Positions 1-8,822 of a stretch of 40,713 nucleotides of DNA are shown one piece after another. The notes under the pieces were generated by a model. The model saw only the letters and a list, made by a program, of their open reading frames with translations. It ran no database searches and was not told the origin of the DNA. Source of the DNA: Bacteroidota bacterium (lineage in GTDB: Bacteria; Bacteroidota; Bacteroidia; UKL13-3); contig CANKQY010000013.1 in assembly GCA_947485745.1 (NCBI GenBank), positions 1 to 40,713 of the forward strand, read 5' to 3'. Each line of letters begins with the position of its first letter. Position 1 is the stretch's first letter. The position numbers and the translations under genes were made by a program.

Positions 1-1
1 A

Positions 2-270
2 TTACGATTAAATTATTGTATAACATTTAGGAAGGCAGTTGAGGAATTGAAGAGTGAGCAAATAAAATATTGTGTGGCCGATGTTTCAAAATCGAGAGAT
101 GTGGAGCACTATGTAAATGAAACTGTACAAGAATTTGGCAAATCTGTCAAGGGAATGTTAAAATTGATATGTTTTTTAATAACGCCGGTATTGAATGAGC
201 TGTTAAACCAATTATTGATTATCCTGAAGACATTTTTAACAAGGTAATTTTGTTGAATGTAAAAAACTGA
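2..270 (+). pseudogene. Short-chain dehydrogenase/reductase fragment, decayed
   Basis: Remnant of an NAD(P)-dependent short-chain dehydrogenase/reductase (SDR), cut by the left edge. One frame reads through ADVSKSRDVEHYVNETVQEFGK, the segment between the cofactor loop Asp and the NNAG motif of classical SDRs. The continuation DMFFNNAGIE, containing the NNAG signature, lies in another frame at about 166-195. It is followed by a TGA stop at 196-198, then AVKPIIDYPEDIFNKVI in the same frame, and ends at TGA 268-270 soon after LLNV. The frames are separated by about 17 extra bases after FGK (about 144-160). The catalytic YxxxK half is absent and moeA begins at once. Frameshift, in-frame stop and missing C-terminus together indicate a dead gene. 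The upstream part lies outside the window, so the original length is unknown. Confidence 0.7.
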
Positions 271-273
271 AAA

Positions 274-1467
274 TTAGCCATATCCTCCATTTAACAGGTG
301 TACCTCAACCAAATCACCTGCATTATAATCAGTGGTTTCTTCCTCTAACACGATAATACAATTGGCTTTAGAAAAAGAACTCATTAAATACGACTCCTGA
401 GCTGGCAATGGGATTACAGAATTTATGCTGGCAATTCCCTTCAATAAAAATGTTAGTCCTGGTTTTTTTTGATAGCCTAAAGTTAATGGCAATTTTAAGG
501 CTGTATTTTGCAATTCAATCCCCATCATTCGTTTAAGACTAGGCGCAATGTATTCATAAAAACAAGTTAATGCTGCACCAGGATTACCAGGTAAGCCAAA
601 CACCAATTTATTATTTAAAACACCAAAATAAATTGGTTTGCCAGGCTTTTGCTTTACCCTATGAAAAACTTCCTGAACACCGCAGTTGCCAATGGCCTTA
701 GCAACAAAATCATAATCGCCAACAGATACCCCACCAGATAAAATAATCACATCACAAGTATTTAACTTTTGTGTAATTGCCTCTGTAATCAAGGCCTCAT
801 CATCATCCACCATCAAAATATCTTCTGCCGTTAAATGCATTTCTACCAAAACGCCATTTAAACTATACGAATTACTTTCATAAACCATGCCATCTGTCAA
901 TTCAGAACCTGCTTTTATTAATTCTTTTCCGGTATTAATGATACAAACTTTTGGCTTGCAAAATACCTTTACGCTATTCAATCCCAATGCAGCTAAATAA
1001 CCTGCAGCGCCAGGAGAAATAATACTTCCGGCCTTCATTGCAAGTATCCCTTTCTTAATTTGAGAACCTTGTAACCTTATATTTAATCCTTTAACTGCTA
1101 ATGGATCATTGACTAATAAATAGCCATTTTCCACCAAGGCCTTTTCTTGCATAATTACTGTATCACACCCAAATGGAATTTGAGCACCAGTAAAAATACG
1201 CACTGCTGTATTGGCTTTCAATTCATAAGTTGCCGACTTGCCTGCTGGTATTTCTCCTATAATTTGAATGTGCTTATTAGCCATCAAATCTTCAAACCTT
1301 ACCCCATATCCATCCATAGCAGATTGGTGAAAAGAGGGCATATCAATGGTTGAAAAAATATCTTCTGCCAAAACCAAACCAGTTGCATCATATAAATTCA
1401 TCCAGGCAGCATCTTGTACTTTTGTATGAGCCCACACAAGCTCTTTCGCTTCTTTAACTGAAATCAT
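274..1467 (-). CDS. moeA: Molybdopterin molybdenumtransferase MoeA
   Basis: MoeA inserts molybdate into adenylylated molybdopterin in the cytoplasm, the last step of molybdenum cofactor synthesis. The 397-residue length is normal. The N-terminal MoeA domain carries QSAMDGYG near residue 50 and FTGAQIPFGCDTVIMQE near 92-108. The central MogA-like domain has SGGVSVGDYDFV, followed by GLPGNPGAALTCFYEY, and a small C-terminal beta domain follows. It starts at ATG 1465-1467. The gene is divergent from the permease-moaD-moeB-moaE-moaCB operon, with about 120 bases between them that must hold both promoters. The adjacent fused MoaC/MogA supplies the adenylyltransferase that acts just before MoeA. 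Confidence 0.95.
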   Translation of the reverse strand: MISVKEAKELVWAHTKVQDAAWMNLYDATGLVLAEDIFSTIDMPSFHQSAMDGYGVRFEDLMANKHIQIIGEIPAGKSATYELKANTAVRIFTGAQIPFGCDTVIMQEKALVENGYLLVNDPLAVKGLNIRLQGSQIKKGILAMKAGSIISPGAAGYLAALGLNSVKVFCKPKVCIINTGKELIKAGSELTDGMVYESNSYSLNGVLVEMHLTAEDILMVDDDEALITEAITQKLNTCDVIILSGGVSVGDYDFVAKAIGNCGVQEVFHRVKQKPGKPIYFGVLNNKLVFGLPGNPGAALTCFYEYIAPSLKRMMGIELQNTALKLPLTLGYQKKPGLTFLLKGIASINSVIPLPAQESYLMSSFSKANCIIVLEEETTDYNAGDLVEVHLLNGGYG

Positions 1468-1537
1468 TTTATTGTTTTAAATTGCTAAATCAAATTATGT
1501 AAACAAGATAACCCAACTTCAAAGTAAACCAAAAAAT

Positions 1538-1570
1538 TTGCCACTAATTGCAAACGATTAATTATTTTCG
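1538..1570 (+). promoter_or_regulatory. Possible promoter of the Moco operon
   Basis: TTG at 1538-1540 and TATTTTCG at 1563-1570 are 22 bases apart, a one-mismatch fit to the Bacteroidota promoter (TTG, 17-23 bases, TAnnTTTG). It lies 18 bases before the ATG at 1589. Prediction from pattern only. Confidence 0.3.
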
Positions 1571-1588
1571 AATGATCAATTGTATGGT

Positions 1589-2323
1589 ATGTCGATTACA
1601 GAAATAGCATTTTACTTGGTTTTGCCCATTATTGCATTTTTATATGCGGCAGTCGGCCATGGCGGTGCAAGTGGGTACTTGGCCATTATGGCGCTTTGGG
1701 ATTTTGCCCCAAATGAAATGAAACCCACGGCTTTGGTACTTAATATTTTGGTAGCAAGCATCTCATTTTGGCAATATCAAAAAACTACGTCCATTAATTG
1801 GAAAATGTTTGCCTATATAGCTATTGGCTCTATTCCAGCAGCTTTCGTAGGAGGCAAAATACCTGTAGATACGCATTTATATAAACAAATTTTAGGTGCG
1901 CTTTTGTTAATTCCCACAATCCGTTTTTTTATTCGGTTTGAACCTAAAGAAAAAGTAATTAAGCCATTTTCGCCGATACTTGCAGTTACATTAGGAATAA
2001 GCATTGGCTTTCTTTCCGGGCTTATTGGTATTGGCGGAGGTATTATTTTATCACCAATATTACTTCTATTAGCCTACGCCAACTTTAAGGAAACAGCCGC
2101 CATTAGTGCCTTAATTATTGTGGTTAATTCAATTGCTGGATTAGTTGGTTCTTGGCAAACTTTAAATAATATAAACCCCTCCTATTGGGCATTTGTACCT
2201 ATAGCTATAATTGGTGGCTGGATCGGATCCTATTGGGGTTCACATAAAATGAGTTTATCTTTGTTACAAAACTTATTAGCATTGGTACTTTTAATGGCCA
2301 GTGCCAAATTATTGTTTACTTAA
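1589..2323 (+). CDS. TauE/SafE family membrane permease
   Basis: Inner-membrane protein of the TauE/SafE (DUF81) family, whose characterised members export sulfite, sulfoacetate or related organic anions. The sequence is 244 residues of hydrophobic segments, probably eight helices in two repeated halves, each marked by a glycine-rich turn: AVGHGGASGYLA near residue 20 and SGLIGIGGGIILSP near 150. ATG 1589 is chosen over an in-frame TTG at 1580 because it is a standard start directly before the first helix. It leads a tight operon, with moaD beginning 17 bases downstream. The position suggests handling of a sulfur or oxyanion species linked to molybdopterin or a molybdoenzyme such as sulfite oxidase. 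That substrate is an inference. Confidence 0.85.
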   Translation: MSITEIAFYLVLPIIAFLYAAVGHGGASGYLAIMALWDFAPNEMKPTALVLNILVASISFWQYQKTTSINWKMFAYIAIGSIPAAFVGGKIPVDTHLYKQILGALLLIPTIRFFIRFEPKEKVIKPFSPILAVTLGISIGFLSGLIGIGGGIILSPILLLLAYANFKETAAISALIIVVNSIAGLVGSWQTLNNINPSYWAFVPIAIIGGWIGSYWGSHKMSLSLLQNLLALVLLMASAKLLFT

Positions 2324-2340
2324 TTGGTTCGAACCAAAAA

Positions 2341-2592
2341 ATGATAACACAAACTCACATCAATATTCATGTATTGGCCTTTGGTCAAATTGTAGATATA
2401 ATTGGTCAATCAACCATTAACTATCAAACTCCTAATACATTATCGGCATTCAAAAAAAGGATAGAAAATGACTATCCTTTGCTTTCAAAAATATCTTACC
2501 GAATTGCTATAAATAAAAAATTAGCCTTAGAGGATACTGCCATAATTGAGGCAGATGAATTAGCACTACTCCCACCTTTTTCTGGAGGATAA
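2341..2592 (+). CDS. moaD: Molybdopterin synthase sulfur carrier subunit MoaD
   Basis: Small ubiquitin-like sulfur carrier, 83 residues, ending in the required Gly-Gly (LLPPFSGG). In the family the C-terminal glycine is adenylylated by MoeB, converted to a thiocarboxylate, and used by MoaE to form the dithiolene of molybdopterin. The N-terminal strand INIHVLAFGQIVDIIG and the late segment ADELALLPPFSGG match MoaD/ThiS proteins. The gene starts at ATG 2341 and its stop lies two bases before the moeB-like start, indicating co-translation. All three partners expected for this step (activator, carrier, synthase) are consecutive. Confidence 0.92.
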   Translation: MITQTHINIHVLAFGQIVDIIGQSTINYQTPNTLSAFKKRIENDYPLLSKISYRIAINKKLALEDTAIIEADELALLPPFSGG

Positions 2593-2594
2593 TC

Positions 2595-3317
2595 ATGGCA
2601 ATAAATTGGAAAAGATATGAGCGACAAATTATACTGCCCAACTTTGGTTTGGTTCAGCAAGAAAAATTAGCAAAGGCAAAAATACTGGTAGTAGGTGCAG
2701 GTGGCTTAGGCTGCCCTACTCTATTATACCTCGCAGCTGCAGGAATTGGCCAAATTGGAATCATAGATTTTGATACAGTTGCAGAAAGCAATTTACACCG
2801 ACAAATATTGTATACTTCCAAAGATATTGGATCAAACAAAGCAATTGTGGCAGGTGAAAAAATTACAATGGCTTATCCAGATTGTTTGGTAAAAACATAT
2901 GCTGAAAAGTTAGATGAAAAAAATGCGTCTCTTATTTTTACAAACTATGATTTAATATTAGATGGCTGTGATAATTTTGAAACCCGTTACCTCATCGATG
3001 AGGTTTGCAAGCAACAGAACATTCCATGGATTTATGCATCAGTATCCAGATTTGAAGGTCAGGTTTCTGTTTTTAATTTACCCGACGCCAATGGAATAAA
3101 AGCCTACTATACTAATTTATTTGCAGATAAACTAAGCAATGAATCTGTATTAAACTGCGCTGAGACAGGCGTGCTTGGAGTATTACCGGGCATTATTGGC
3201 AATATGCAAGCTTTAGAAGCTATTAAGGTATTATCACAAATTGGTCAGCCCTTGGCCAATATATTACTTACCTTTAATGGCCTAAATAACCAAATATACA
3301 CCACCCAAATAGTATAA
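2595..3317 (+). CDS. moeB: MoeB/ThiF/HesA-family adenylyltransferase
   Basis: E1-like enzyme that adenylylates the C-terminus of MoaD with ATP. The start has YERQIILPNFG, typical of MoeB. The nucleotide-binding loop VVGAGGLGCP is near residues 33-42, followed by LAAAGIGQIGIIDFDTV, SNLHRQILY with its arginine finger, and LDGCDNFETRYLID. A late CAETGVLGVLPGIIGNMQA segment carries the conserved cysteine. At 240 residues it lacks the C-terminal rhodanese domain of longer forms. The two CxxC pairs that bind structural zinc in E. coli MoeB are not visible: there is no CxxC before CAETG and none near the end. It lies between moaD and moaE, so the MoaD-activating role is well supported. Confidence 0.88.
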   Translation: MAINWKRYERQIILPNFGLVQQEKLAKAKILVVGAGGLGCPTLLYLAAAGIGQIGIIDFDTVAESNLHRQILYTSKDIGSNKAIVAGEKITMAYPDCLVKTYAEKLDEKNASLIFTNYDLILDGCDNFETRYLIDEVCKQQNIPWIYASVSRFEGQVSVFNLPDANGIKAYYTNLFADKLSNESVLNCAETGVLGVLPGIIGNMQALEAIKVLSQIGQPLANILLTFNGLNNQIYTTQIV

Positions 3318-3323
3318 ATTGTG

Positions 3324-3767
3324 ATGGAAGAAAAAAAGAAAAAAAACGTTTTTATTGAAGGGGCAATTTCGCCGCAATTTATAGCCGATTCTATTGCCAA
3401 ACACAGCACTAAAAAAAATATCGGCGCGCACAACATTTTTTTGGGTCAGGTACGAAATGATTTAATGAACGGGAAAGTGGTAAGTGCCATTGAATATACT
3501 TGTTTCCAAGATATGGCCGATCCAATATTGTTCCAAATTAGGGAAGATTGCTTTGCAAAATATGAACTTACCTGCATGCATATCTACCACAGTTTAGGAA
3601 TAGTAAATAGTGGTGAAATATGTCTGTTTGTTTTTACGTCTTCTAAACATAGAAAAGCCGCAATAGATGCATGTGATTATTTAGTAGCACGCATCAAAAA
3701 GGAAGTGCCTATTTGGGGCAAAGAAATTTTTGAAGACCATAGCGTGCAATGGAAAGTTAACCAATAA
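3324..3767 (+). CDS. moaE: Molybdopterin synthase catalytic subunit MoaE
   Basis: Large subunit of molybdopterin synthase, which transfers sulfur from MoaD thiocarboxylate to cyclic pyranopterin monophosphate. The protein has 147 residues, the usual length. Family landmarks are GAHNIFLGQVRND (the usual GAxxxFxGxVR), IEYTCFQDMA, HSLGIVNSGEICLFVFTSSKHRKAA and the active-site region IKKEVPIWGKEIFED with lysines at the expected place. A GTG lies just upstream at 3321, but ATG 3324 is the better start and leaves six bases after the moeB-like stop. The moaC/mogA fusion follows after five bases, so translation is probably coupled along the operon. Confidence 0.92.
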   Translation: MEEKKKKNVFIEGAISPQFIADSIAKHSTKKNIGAHNIFLGQVRNDLMNGKVVSAIEYTCFQDMADPILFQIREDCFAKYELTCMHIYHSLGIVNSGEICLFVFTSSKHRKAAIDACDYLVARIKKEVPIWGKEIFEDHSVQWKVNQ

Positions 3768-3772
3768 ACAAA

Positions 3773-4681
3773 ATGATAGACATAACTCATAAATCAAACA
3801 CCTACCGCAAAGCCACTGCTAGCGCTATAGTATTGGTTGGTTCGAACCAAACCATTAACGCTATACTAAACAAAACTGTGCCTAAAGGAGATGTGTTTGA
3901 AATGGCAAAAACTGCTGGTTTGTTTGCTGTAAAGCGCACCAGCGATATGATTCCAGATTGTCATCCATTACCTATTGAGTATACTAACATTACTTATAAA
4001 ATTGAAGCATTAGAAATACATATTAACGTAGAAGTTGCAACAATTTATAAAACAGGAGTTGAAGTAGAAGCCATGCATGGTGCCTCTGTAGTTGCGCTTA
4101 CCTTATATGATATGTTAAAGCCAATTGATAAAAACATTGAAATCAAACAAATTAAACTCTTAAATAAAAATGGTGGTAAATCAGATTACCAAAACAATAT
4201 AGGTGATTCCCTAAATGCGGCTGTAATTGTTTGTTCCGACAGTATTTCGGCAGGTAAAAAAGAAGACAAAGCAGGTAAAGCAATCATTGAAAAATTAGAG
4301 AAAATGATGTTCACCAATACTGCCTATTTGGTTATTCCAGATGAGGTAAAAATCATTCAAGAAAAAGTGAAACATTATTGTTCAACTGGTATTAACTTAT
4401 TAATCATTACAGGTGGTACAGGTTTATCTCCAACAGATGTTACCCCAGAAGCTTTAAAGCCTTTAATTGAAAAAGAAATACCAGGCGTAACTGAAGCAAT
4501 TAGAGATTATGGTCAGCAACGCATGCCTTACGCCATGTTATCAAGAAGTGTTTGTGGCCTAATTGGCAATACCGTTGTACTGGCATTACCAGGCAGCACA
4601 AGAGGAGCCTCAGAATCAATGGATGCAGTATTTCCAGCCTTGTTACATATTTTTAAAATGATGGGTGGAGGAAGCCATTAA
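3773..4681 (+). CDS. moaCB: Bifunctional MoaC-MogA fusion for molybdenum cofactor synthesis
   Basis: Two Moco enzymes on one chain of 302 residues. Residues 1 to about 140 are MoaC (cyclic pyranopterin monophosphate synthase), with MIDITHK at the start, KRTSDMIPDCHPLPI and GVEVEAMHGASVVALTLYDM. Residues from about 147 are MogA/MoaB-like molybdopterin adenylyltransferase, with AVIVCSDSISAG, LLIITGGTGLSPTDVTPEA and ALPGSTRGASESMDAVFPAL. MoaC-MoaB fusions are known in Bacteroidota, so the architecture is not new. It places an early and a late pathway step in one protein. It is the last gene of the operon and meets acs tail to tail 22 bases on. MoaA, the partner of MoaC, is not in the window. Confidence 0.93.
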   Translation: MIDITHKSNTYRKATASAIVLVGSNQTINAILNKTVPKGDVFEMAKTAGLFAVKRTSDMIPDCHPLPIEYTNITYKIEALEIHINVEVATIYKTGVEVEAMHGASVVALTLYDMLKPIDKNIEIKQIKLLNKNGGKSDYQNNIGDSLNAAVIVCSDSISAGKKEDKAGKAIIEKLEKMMFTNTAYLVIPDEVKIIQEKVKHYCSTGINLLIITGGTGLSPTDVTPEALKPLIEKEIPGVTEAIRDYGQQRMPYAMLSRSVCGLIGNTVVLALPGSTRGASESMDAVFPALLHIFKMMGGGSH

Positions 4682-4703
4682 CAACTCATCCAAATCCAAT
4701 TTT

Positions 4704-6608
4704 TTACCTAATTAGTTCTGCACCCGACTTAATTTTATCAACCACTGTTGGGTCAATCAAGGTGCTGGTATCGCCTAAATTGGAAGTATCACCCTCAGCA
4801 ATTTTTCGTAGGATGCGACGCATAATTTTGCCCGAACGTGTTTTTGGTAATGCCGTTACAACTTGTATTTTATCTGGCCTAGCAAAAGGACCAATAACCT
4901 TAGCAACATGAGCCTTTGCCTCATTGCATAGCTGCTCATAAGAATGGTGTTCACAGTCGCAAATTACAAAAGCCCATATACCTTGCCCTTTTATATCATG
5001 CGGGTAACCCACTACAGCACTTTCAATAATATATCCATGCTCATTCATGGCATCTTCCACTTCTCCTGTGCCAATTCTATGTCCAGAAACATTGATTACA
5101 TCATCTACTCTACCCGTTATACGTATGTATCCATCTTCATCTCTTTTGCAACCATCACCCGTAAAATATTTATTTTCATAAGTACTGAAATAGGTTGTTT
5201 TAAAACGCTCATGATCGCCATAAATACTGCGAGCCAAGCCAGGCCAAGGAAACTTAATACAGAGGTTACCGGCAACATTATTACCATGTAACTCCTCCCC
5301 TTTTTCATCCACAATTACTAGCTGTACTCCTGGCAAAGGAAGAGTTGCAAAAGCAGGTTTAAGCGGCGTAATATTTGCCAAAGGCGAAATTAAAATACCG
5401 CCTGTTTCGGTTTGCCACCAAGTATCTACAATAGGGCAATTTCCTTTGCCTACATTTTTATGATACCAGTGCCAAGCCTCTTCATTTATTGGTTCACCCA
5501 CTGATCCCAAAACTTTTAATGAACTTAAATCTTTGCCCACAAAAGGTTCCAAACCAAACACCTCCAACGAACGAATAGCAGTAGGTGCTGTATAAAAAAT
5601 ATTTACGTGATGTTTATCAATTAAACTCCAAAATCTGCCTGCATCAGGCCAAGAAGGAATGCCTTCAAACATTAAAGTGGTGGCGCCATTTAATAAAGGG
5701 CCATACACAATATAACTGTGACCTGTAACCCAACCAATATCTGCAGTACAGCAAAAAATATCTTGGTCTTGATATTGAAAAACATTTTTAAAAGTATAGG
5801 CAGTATATACCATATACCCTGCAGTAGTATGCAAAATACCTTTAGGTTTCCCTGTTGATCCGGAGGTATATAAAACAAACAATGGGTCTTCACTTTCCAT
5901 CTCAATGGCTTCGTTTTGAACCGAGGCTTTATCCATCAAACTCATCCAATCAAGATCCCTAGCAGCTTGCATGGCAATTGGAAAACTCTTGTGGTTATAT
6001 ACAATACAATTGCTAATAGTTGGAGATAGCGCCATCGCCTCATCAGCAATTTGCTTCAAATCAATTTTCTTTTCACCCCGTATCATCCCATCGGCGGTAA
6101 TAAGCAATTTACAAGAAGCATCATTTATTCTATCGCTCAATGAACTAGATGAAAATCCTGCAAATACAACTGAATGTATGGCACCAACTCTTGCACAAGC
6201 TAACATGGCAACTGCAGCTTCTGGCACCATAGGCATGTATATACAAACCCTGTCGCCTTTATTAACGTTGAGAGAAAGCAATACATTAGAAAATTTACAA
6301 ACCTGCTCATGTAACTCCGCATAAGTTAATTTCCTAACAGCATCCAATGGATTATTTGGCTCCCAAATAATAGCAGTTTGATTGCCTCTATTTGCCAAAT
6401 GACGATCTAAGCAATTTTCTGTAATGTTGAGCTTTCCACCCACAAACCATTCAATTTTAGGTTCAGTGAAATTCCAATTAAGTGTCTGATTCCACTTTTG
6501 TTTCCAGGTAAATGTATTGGCAACATCATCCCAAAATTCTTCTGGTGAATCTATACTTCTTTGATAGGCATTTTGATAAGCCTCAAATGAATCAATTAAA
6601 GGTATCAT
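4704..6608 (-). CDS. acs: Acetyl-coenzyme A synthetase
   Basis: AMP-forming acetate-CoA ligase (ANL superfamily) that makes acetyl-CoA from acetate, ATP and CoA in the cytoplasm. The length, 634 residues, is typical. The N-terminal ACAS segment is followed by the P-loop-like A3 motif YTSGSTGKPKG at residues 247-257. Further on are WWQTETGG (acetate and AMP pocket), YFTGDGCKRDEDGYIRITGR (hinge) and the C-terminal KTRSGKIMRRILR, whose second lysine is the residue regulated by acetylation in this family. The ATG is at 6606-6608. A TATCTTGC box on the minus strand (6626-6633) resembles a -7 element, but I see no convincing -33. It is transcribed separately from ftsH, whose terminator lies between them. 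Confidence 0.95.
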   Translation of the reverse strand: MIPLIDSFEAYQNAYQRSIDSPEEFWDDVANTFTWKQKWNQTLNWNFTEPKIEWFVGGKLNITENCLDRHLANRGNQTAIIWEPNNPLDAVRKLTYAELHEQVCKFSNVLLSLNVNKGDRVCIYMPMVPEAAVAMLACARVGAIHSVVFAGFSSSSLSDRINDASCKLLITADGMIRGEKKIDLKQIADEAMALSPTISNCIVYNHKSFPIAMQAARDLDWMSLMDKASVQNEAIEMESEDPLFVLYTSGSTGKPKGILHTTAGYMVYTAYTFKNVFQYQDQDIFCCTADIGWVTGHSYIVYGPLLNGATTLMFEGIPSWPDAGRFWSLIDKHHVNIFYTAPTAIRSLEVFGLEPFVGKDLSSLKVLGSVGEPINEEAWHWYHKNVGKGNCPIVDTWWQTETGGILISPLANITPLKPAFATLPLPGVQLVIVDEKGEELHGNNVAGNLCIKFPWPGLARSIYGDHERFKTTYFSTYENKYFTGDGCKRDEDGYIRITGRVDDVINVSGHRIGTGEVEDAMNEHGYIIESAVVGYPHDIKGQGIWAFVICDCEHHSYEQLCNEAKAHVAKVIGPFARPDKIQVVTALPKTRSGKIMRRILRKIAEGDTSNLGDTSTLIDPTVVDKIKSGAELIR

Positions 6609-6636
6609 TTTTTAAAAAATATAAAGCAAGATAGCA

Positions 6637-6674
6637 CAAAAAAAACACCTTATGTAAAATAACATAAGGTGTTT
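6637..6674 (-). terminator. Rho-independent terminator after ftsH
   Basis: Perfect 13-bp inverted repeat, arms 6643-6655 and 6662-6674, six-base loop. On the minus strand the second arm runs into a T-tract (A-run 6637-6645 on the plus strand). It lies 16 bases beyond the ftsH stop and just upstream of acs. Confidence 0.9.
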
Positions 6675-6689
6675 CAAAATTTGTATTTT

Positions 6690-8750
6690 CTATTCCTCAG
6701 TCGAACTCGGAACGGTTGGATCTATTGGCACCAACACTGCTTCAGTATCTTCAATTACTATTGCCTCTACTAAAGGGGCTTCAATAACTTCTTCTACCTT
6801 ATCATGCGGTCGTTTTCCTAATATTTCTTCTAAATCATGTTGGAAAAGAATTTCTTTCTTCAATAAAATTTTAGACAACTCTTCTAACTTATCTTTTTTC
6901 TCCAATAGCAATACTTTTGTTTTTTGGTAACAAGCATCTATAATAAGTCTCACTTCATGATCAATCATTTCGGCAGTTTTTTCGCTGTAAGGCTTGGTAA
7001 AACCATACTCTTGGTTGGTATCATTAAAGCTCACATTGCCAATTGCCGCGTTCATACCATAAATAGTTACCATACCATAAGCCATTTTGGTCACACGCTC
7101 TAAATCGTTTTGTGCACCAGTGCTAATTCGGCTAAAAATAATGTCTTCAGCAACTCTTCCACCTAAGGTCATGCACATCATGTTTTCTAGTTGCTCTGTG
7201 GTATATAAATATTGATCTTTAGGCAAATACTGTGCATAGCCTAAAGCGGCAACGCCTCGAGGCACTATGCTTACCTTAACCAAAGGATCTACGCCCTCCA
7301 AGAACCAACCAGAAATGGCATGACCACTTTCATGGTAGGCTATAATTAGTTTTTCTTCAGGTGAAATAATTTTGTTTTTCTTTTCTAGGCCACCAATAAT
7401 ACGATCAATAGCGTCTTGAAAATCTTGCATGTCAACTGCAGTTTTGTTGTTACGCGCTGCAATCAAAGCCGCCTCGTTACATACATTGGCAATATCTGCT
7501 CCTGCAAAACCTGCAGTTTGAATAGATAGTTTCATTGGATCAACACCTTCAGCAGTTTTTATAGGCTTTAAGTGTACCTTAAATATTTCTTCCCTACCAT
7601 TAAGATCTGGTCTGTCTATTGAAATTTGTCTGTCAAACCTTCCTGGGCGCAAAAGTGCAGAGTCTAAAATATCTGGTCTATTGGTAGCTGCTAGAATAAT
7701 TACACCTAAATCAGTTGCAAAACCATCCATCTCAGTAAGCAATTGGTTTAGGGTATTTTCTCTTTCATCGTTACCACCTTGAACCAAATTTTTACCACGA
7801 GCCCTGCCAACTGCATCAATTTCATCGATAAAAATAATACAAGGTGCCTTTTCTTTGGCTTGCTTAAACAAATCGCGCACCCTGCTAGCACCAACTCCCA
7901 CAAACATTTCCACAAAATCAGAACCAGAAAGTGAGAAGAAAGGAACGCCAGCTTCACCTGCTACTGCTTTAGCCAATAATGTTTTACCAGTTCCAGGAGG
8001 GCCAACTAGCAAAGCTCCTTTCGGGATTTTACCGCCAAGGGTGGTGTACTTTTTAGGGTTCTTCAAGAAATCTACAATTTCCATTACCTCTACTTTGGCT
8101 TCATCCAATCCAGCCACATCTTTAAAGGTAGTATTTACATGAGCATCTTTATCAAAAAGTTGCGCCCTACTTTTACCAATATTAAATATTTGTCCACCAG
8201 CACCGCCGCCACCGCCGCCCATTCTGCGCATCACAAACATCCACAAGCCAATTAACAATACAAAAGGGAATAACCAACTAATGATATCACCTACATAATT
8301 ATGTTGTGTTGCGGTTTCGGCTATAAGTCTTTCATTTTGCGGGAAGGCTTCCTGGCGTTTGCTTAAATCTTCTTCAAAGCTTCCCACATCACTGATTTCA
8401 AAAAAGTAATCAGGGCCAGTTTCTGAAGCAGCAAATAAGCCATTTCGTTTTTTAAGATCACTGTACTTTTCGTTTTTTAATGACTCCTTTTTGATGTAAA
8501 TTTCTACACGCTCTTTATTAATTACTACCAATTTCTCAATATCATGAGAAGGAAGCATCTCAGTAAAAAATTTTGTTTTGGTAGTCTTTAAAGCCACATC
8601 ATGTGGGGCAAATTGAAGCGCTAAAAAAACCACTGCAATAATTCCATAAATCCAATAGAAATTGAATTTAGGCATCATTGGAGATAACTTAGGTTTTTTA
8701 TTATTTGGAAAATCATTTTGATTTTGAGGCATTTTATTTTTATCTGACAT
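6690..8750 (-). CDS. ftsH: ATP-dependent zinc metalloprotease FtsH
   Basis: Membrane-anchored AAA+ protease that degrades misassembled membrane proteins and short-lived regulators. The 686 residues are in order: a polar N-tail, helix 1 at about 32-48, a periplasmic domain to about 155, helix 2 at about 157-173, a glycine run, then the AAA+ module. Visible motifs are Walker A GPPGTGKT (250-257), Walker B IIFIDEID (to 312), the second region of homology [18 protein letters not shown], and zinc-binding HESGH (473-477), where many homologues have HEAGH. The acidic tail of about 40 residues is variable in the family. The start is ATG 8748-8750. The gene is apparently monocistronic or follows the small gene at 8823-9320, 72 bases upstream, and it has its own terminator. 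Confidence 0.96.
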   Translation of the reverse strand: MSDKNKMPQNQNDFPNNKKPKLSPMMPKFNFYWIYGIIAVVFLALQFAPHDVALKTTKTKFFTEMLPSHDIEKLVVINKERVEIYIKKESLKNEKYSDLKKRNGLFAASETGPDYFFEISDVGSFEEDLSKRQEAFPQNERLIAETATQHNYVGDIISWLFPFVLLIGLWMFVMRRMGGGGGGAGGQIFNIGKSRAQLFDKDAHVNTTFKDVAGLDEAKVEVMEIVDFLKNPKKYTTLGGKIPKGALLVGPPGTGKTLLAKAVAGEAGVPFFSLSGSDFVEMFVGVGASRVRDLFKQAKEKAPCIIFIDEIDAVGRARGKNLVQGGNDERENTLNQLLTEMDGFATDLGVIILAATNRPDILDSALLRPGRFDRQISIDRPDLNGREEIFKVHLKPIKTAEGVDPMKLSIQTAGFAGADIANVCNEAALIAARNNKTAVDMQDFQDAIDRIIGGLEKKNKIISPEEKLIIAYHESGHAISGWFLEGVDPLVKVSIVPRGVAALGYAQYLPKDQYLYTTEQLENMMCMTLGGRVAEDIIFSRISTGAQNDLERVTKMAYGMVTIYGMNAAIGNVSFNDTNQEYGFTKPYSEKTAEMIDHEVRLIIDACYQKTKVLLLEKKDKLEELSKILLKKEILFQHDLEEILGKRPHDKVEEVIEAPLVEAIVIEDTEAVLVPIDPTVPSSTEE

Positions 8751-8822
8751 GTGTTCTATAATTGTTGCAACCTATATACTAAGTTGCTAAATAGGAAATT
8801 TGTTTTAATTATTTTTTAAATT

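Noticed and set aside
2322-2340. GGTTCGAACC resembling a tRNA T-arm
   Set aside because: No acceptor, D or anticodon stems can be drawn around it, and the gap between the genes is only 17 bases.
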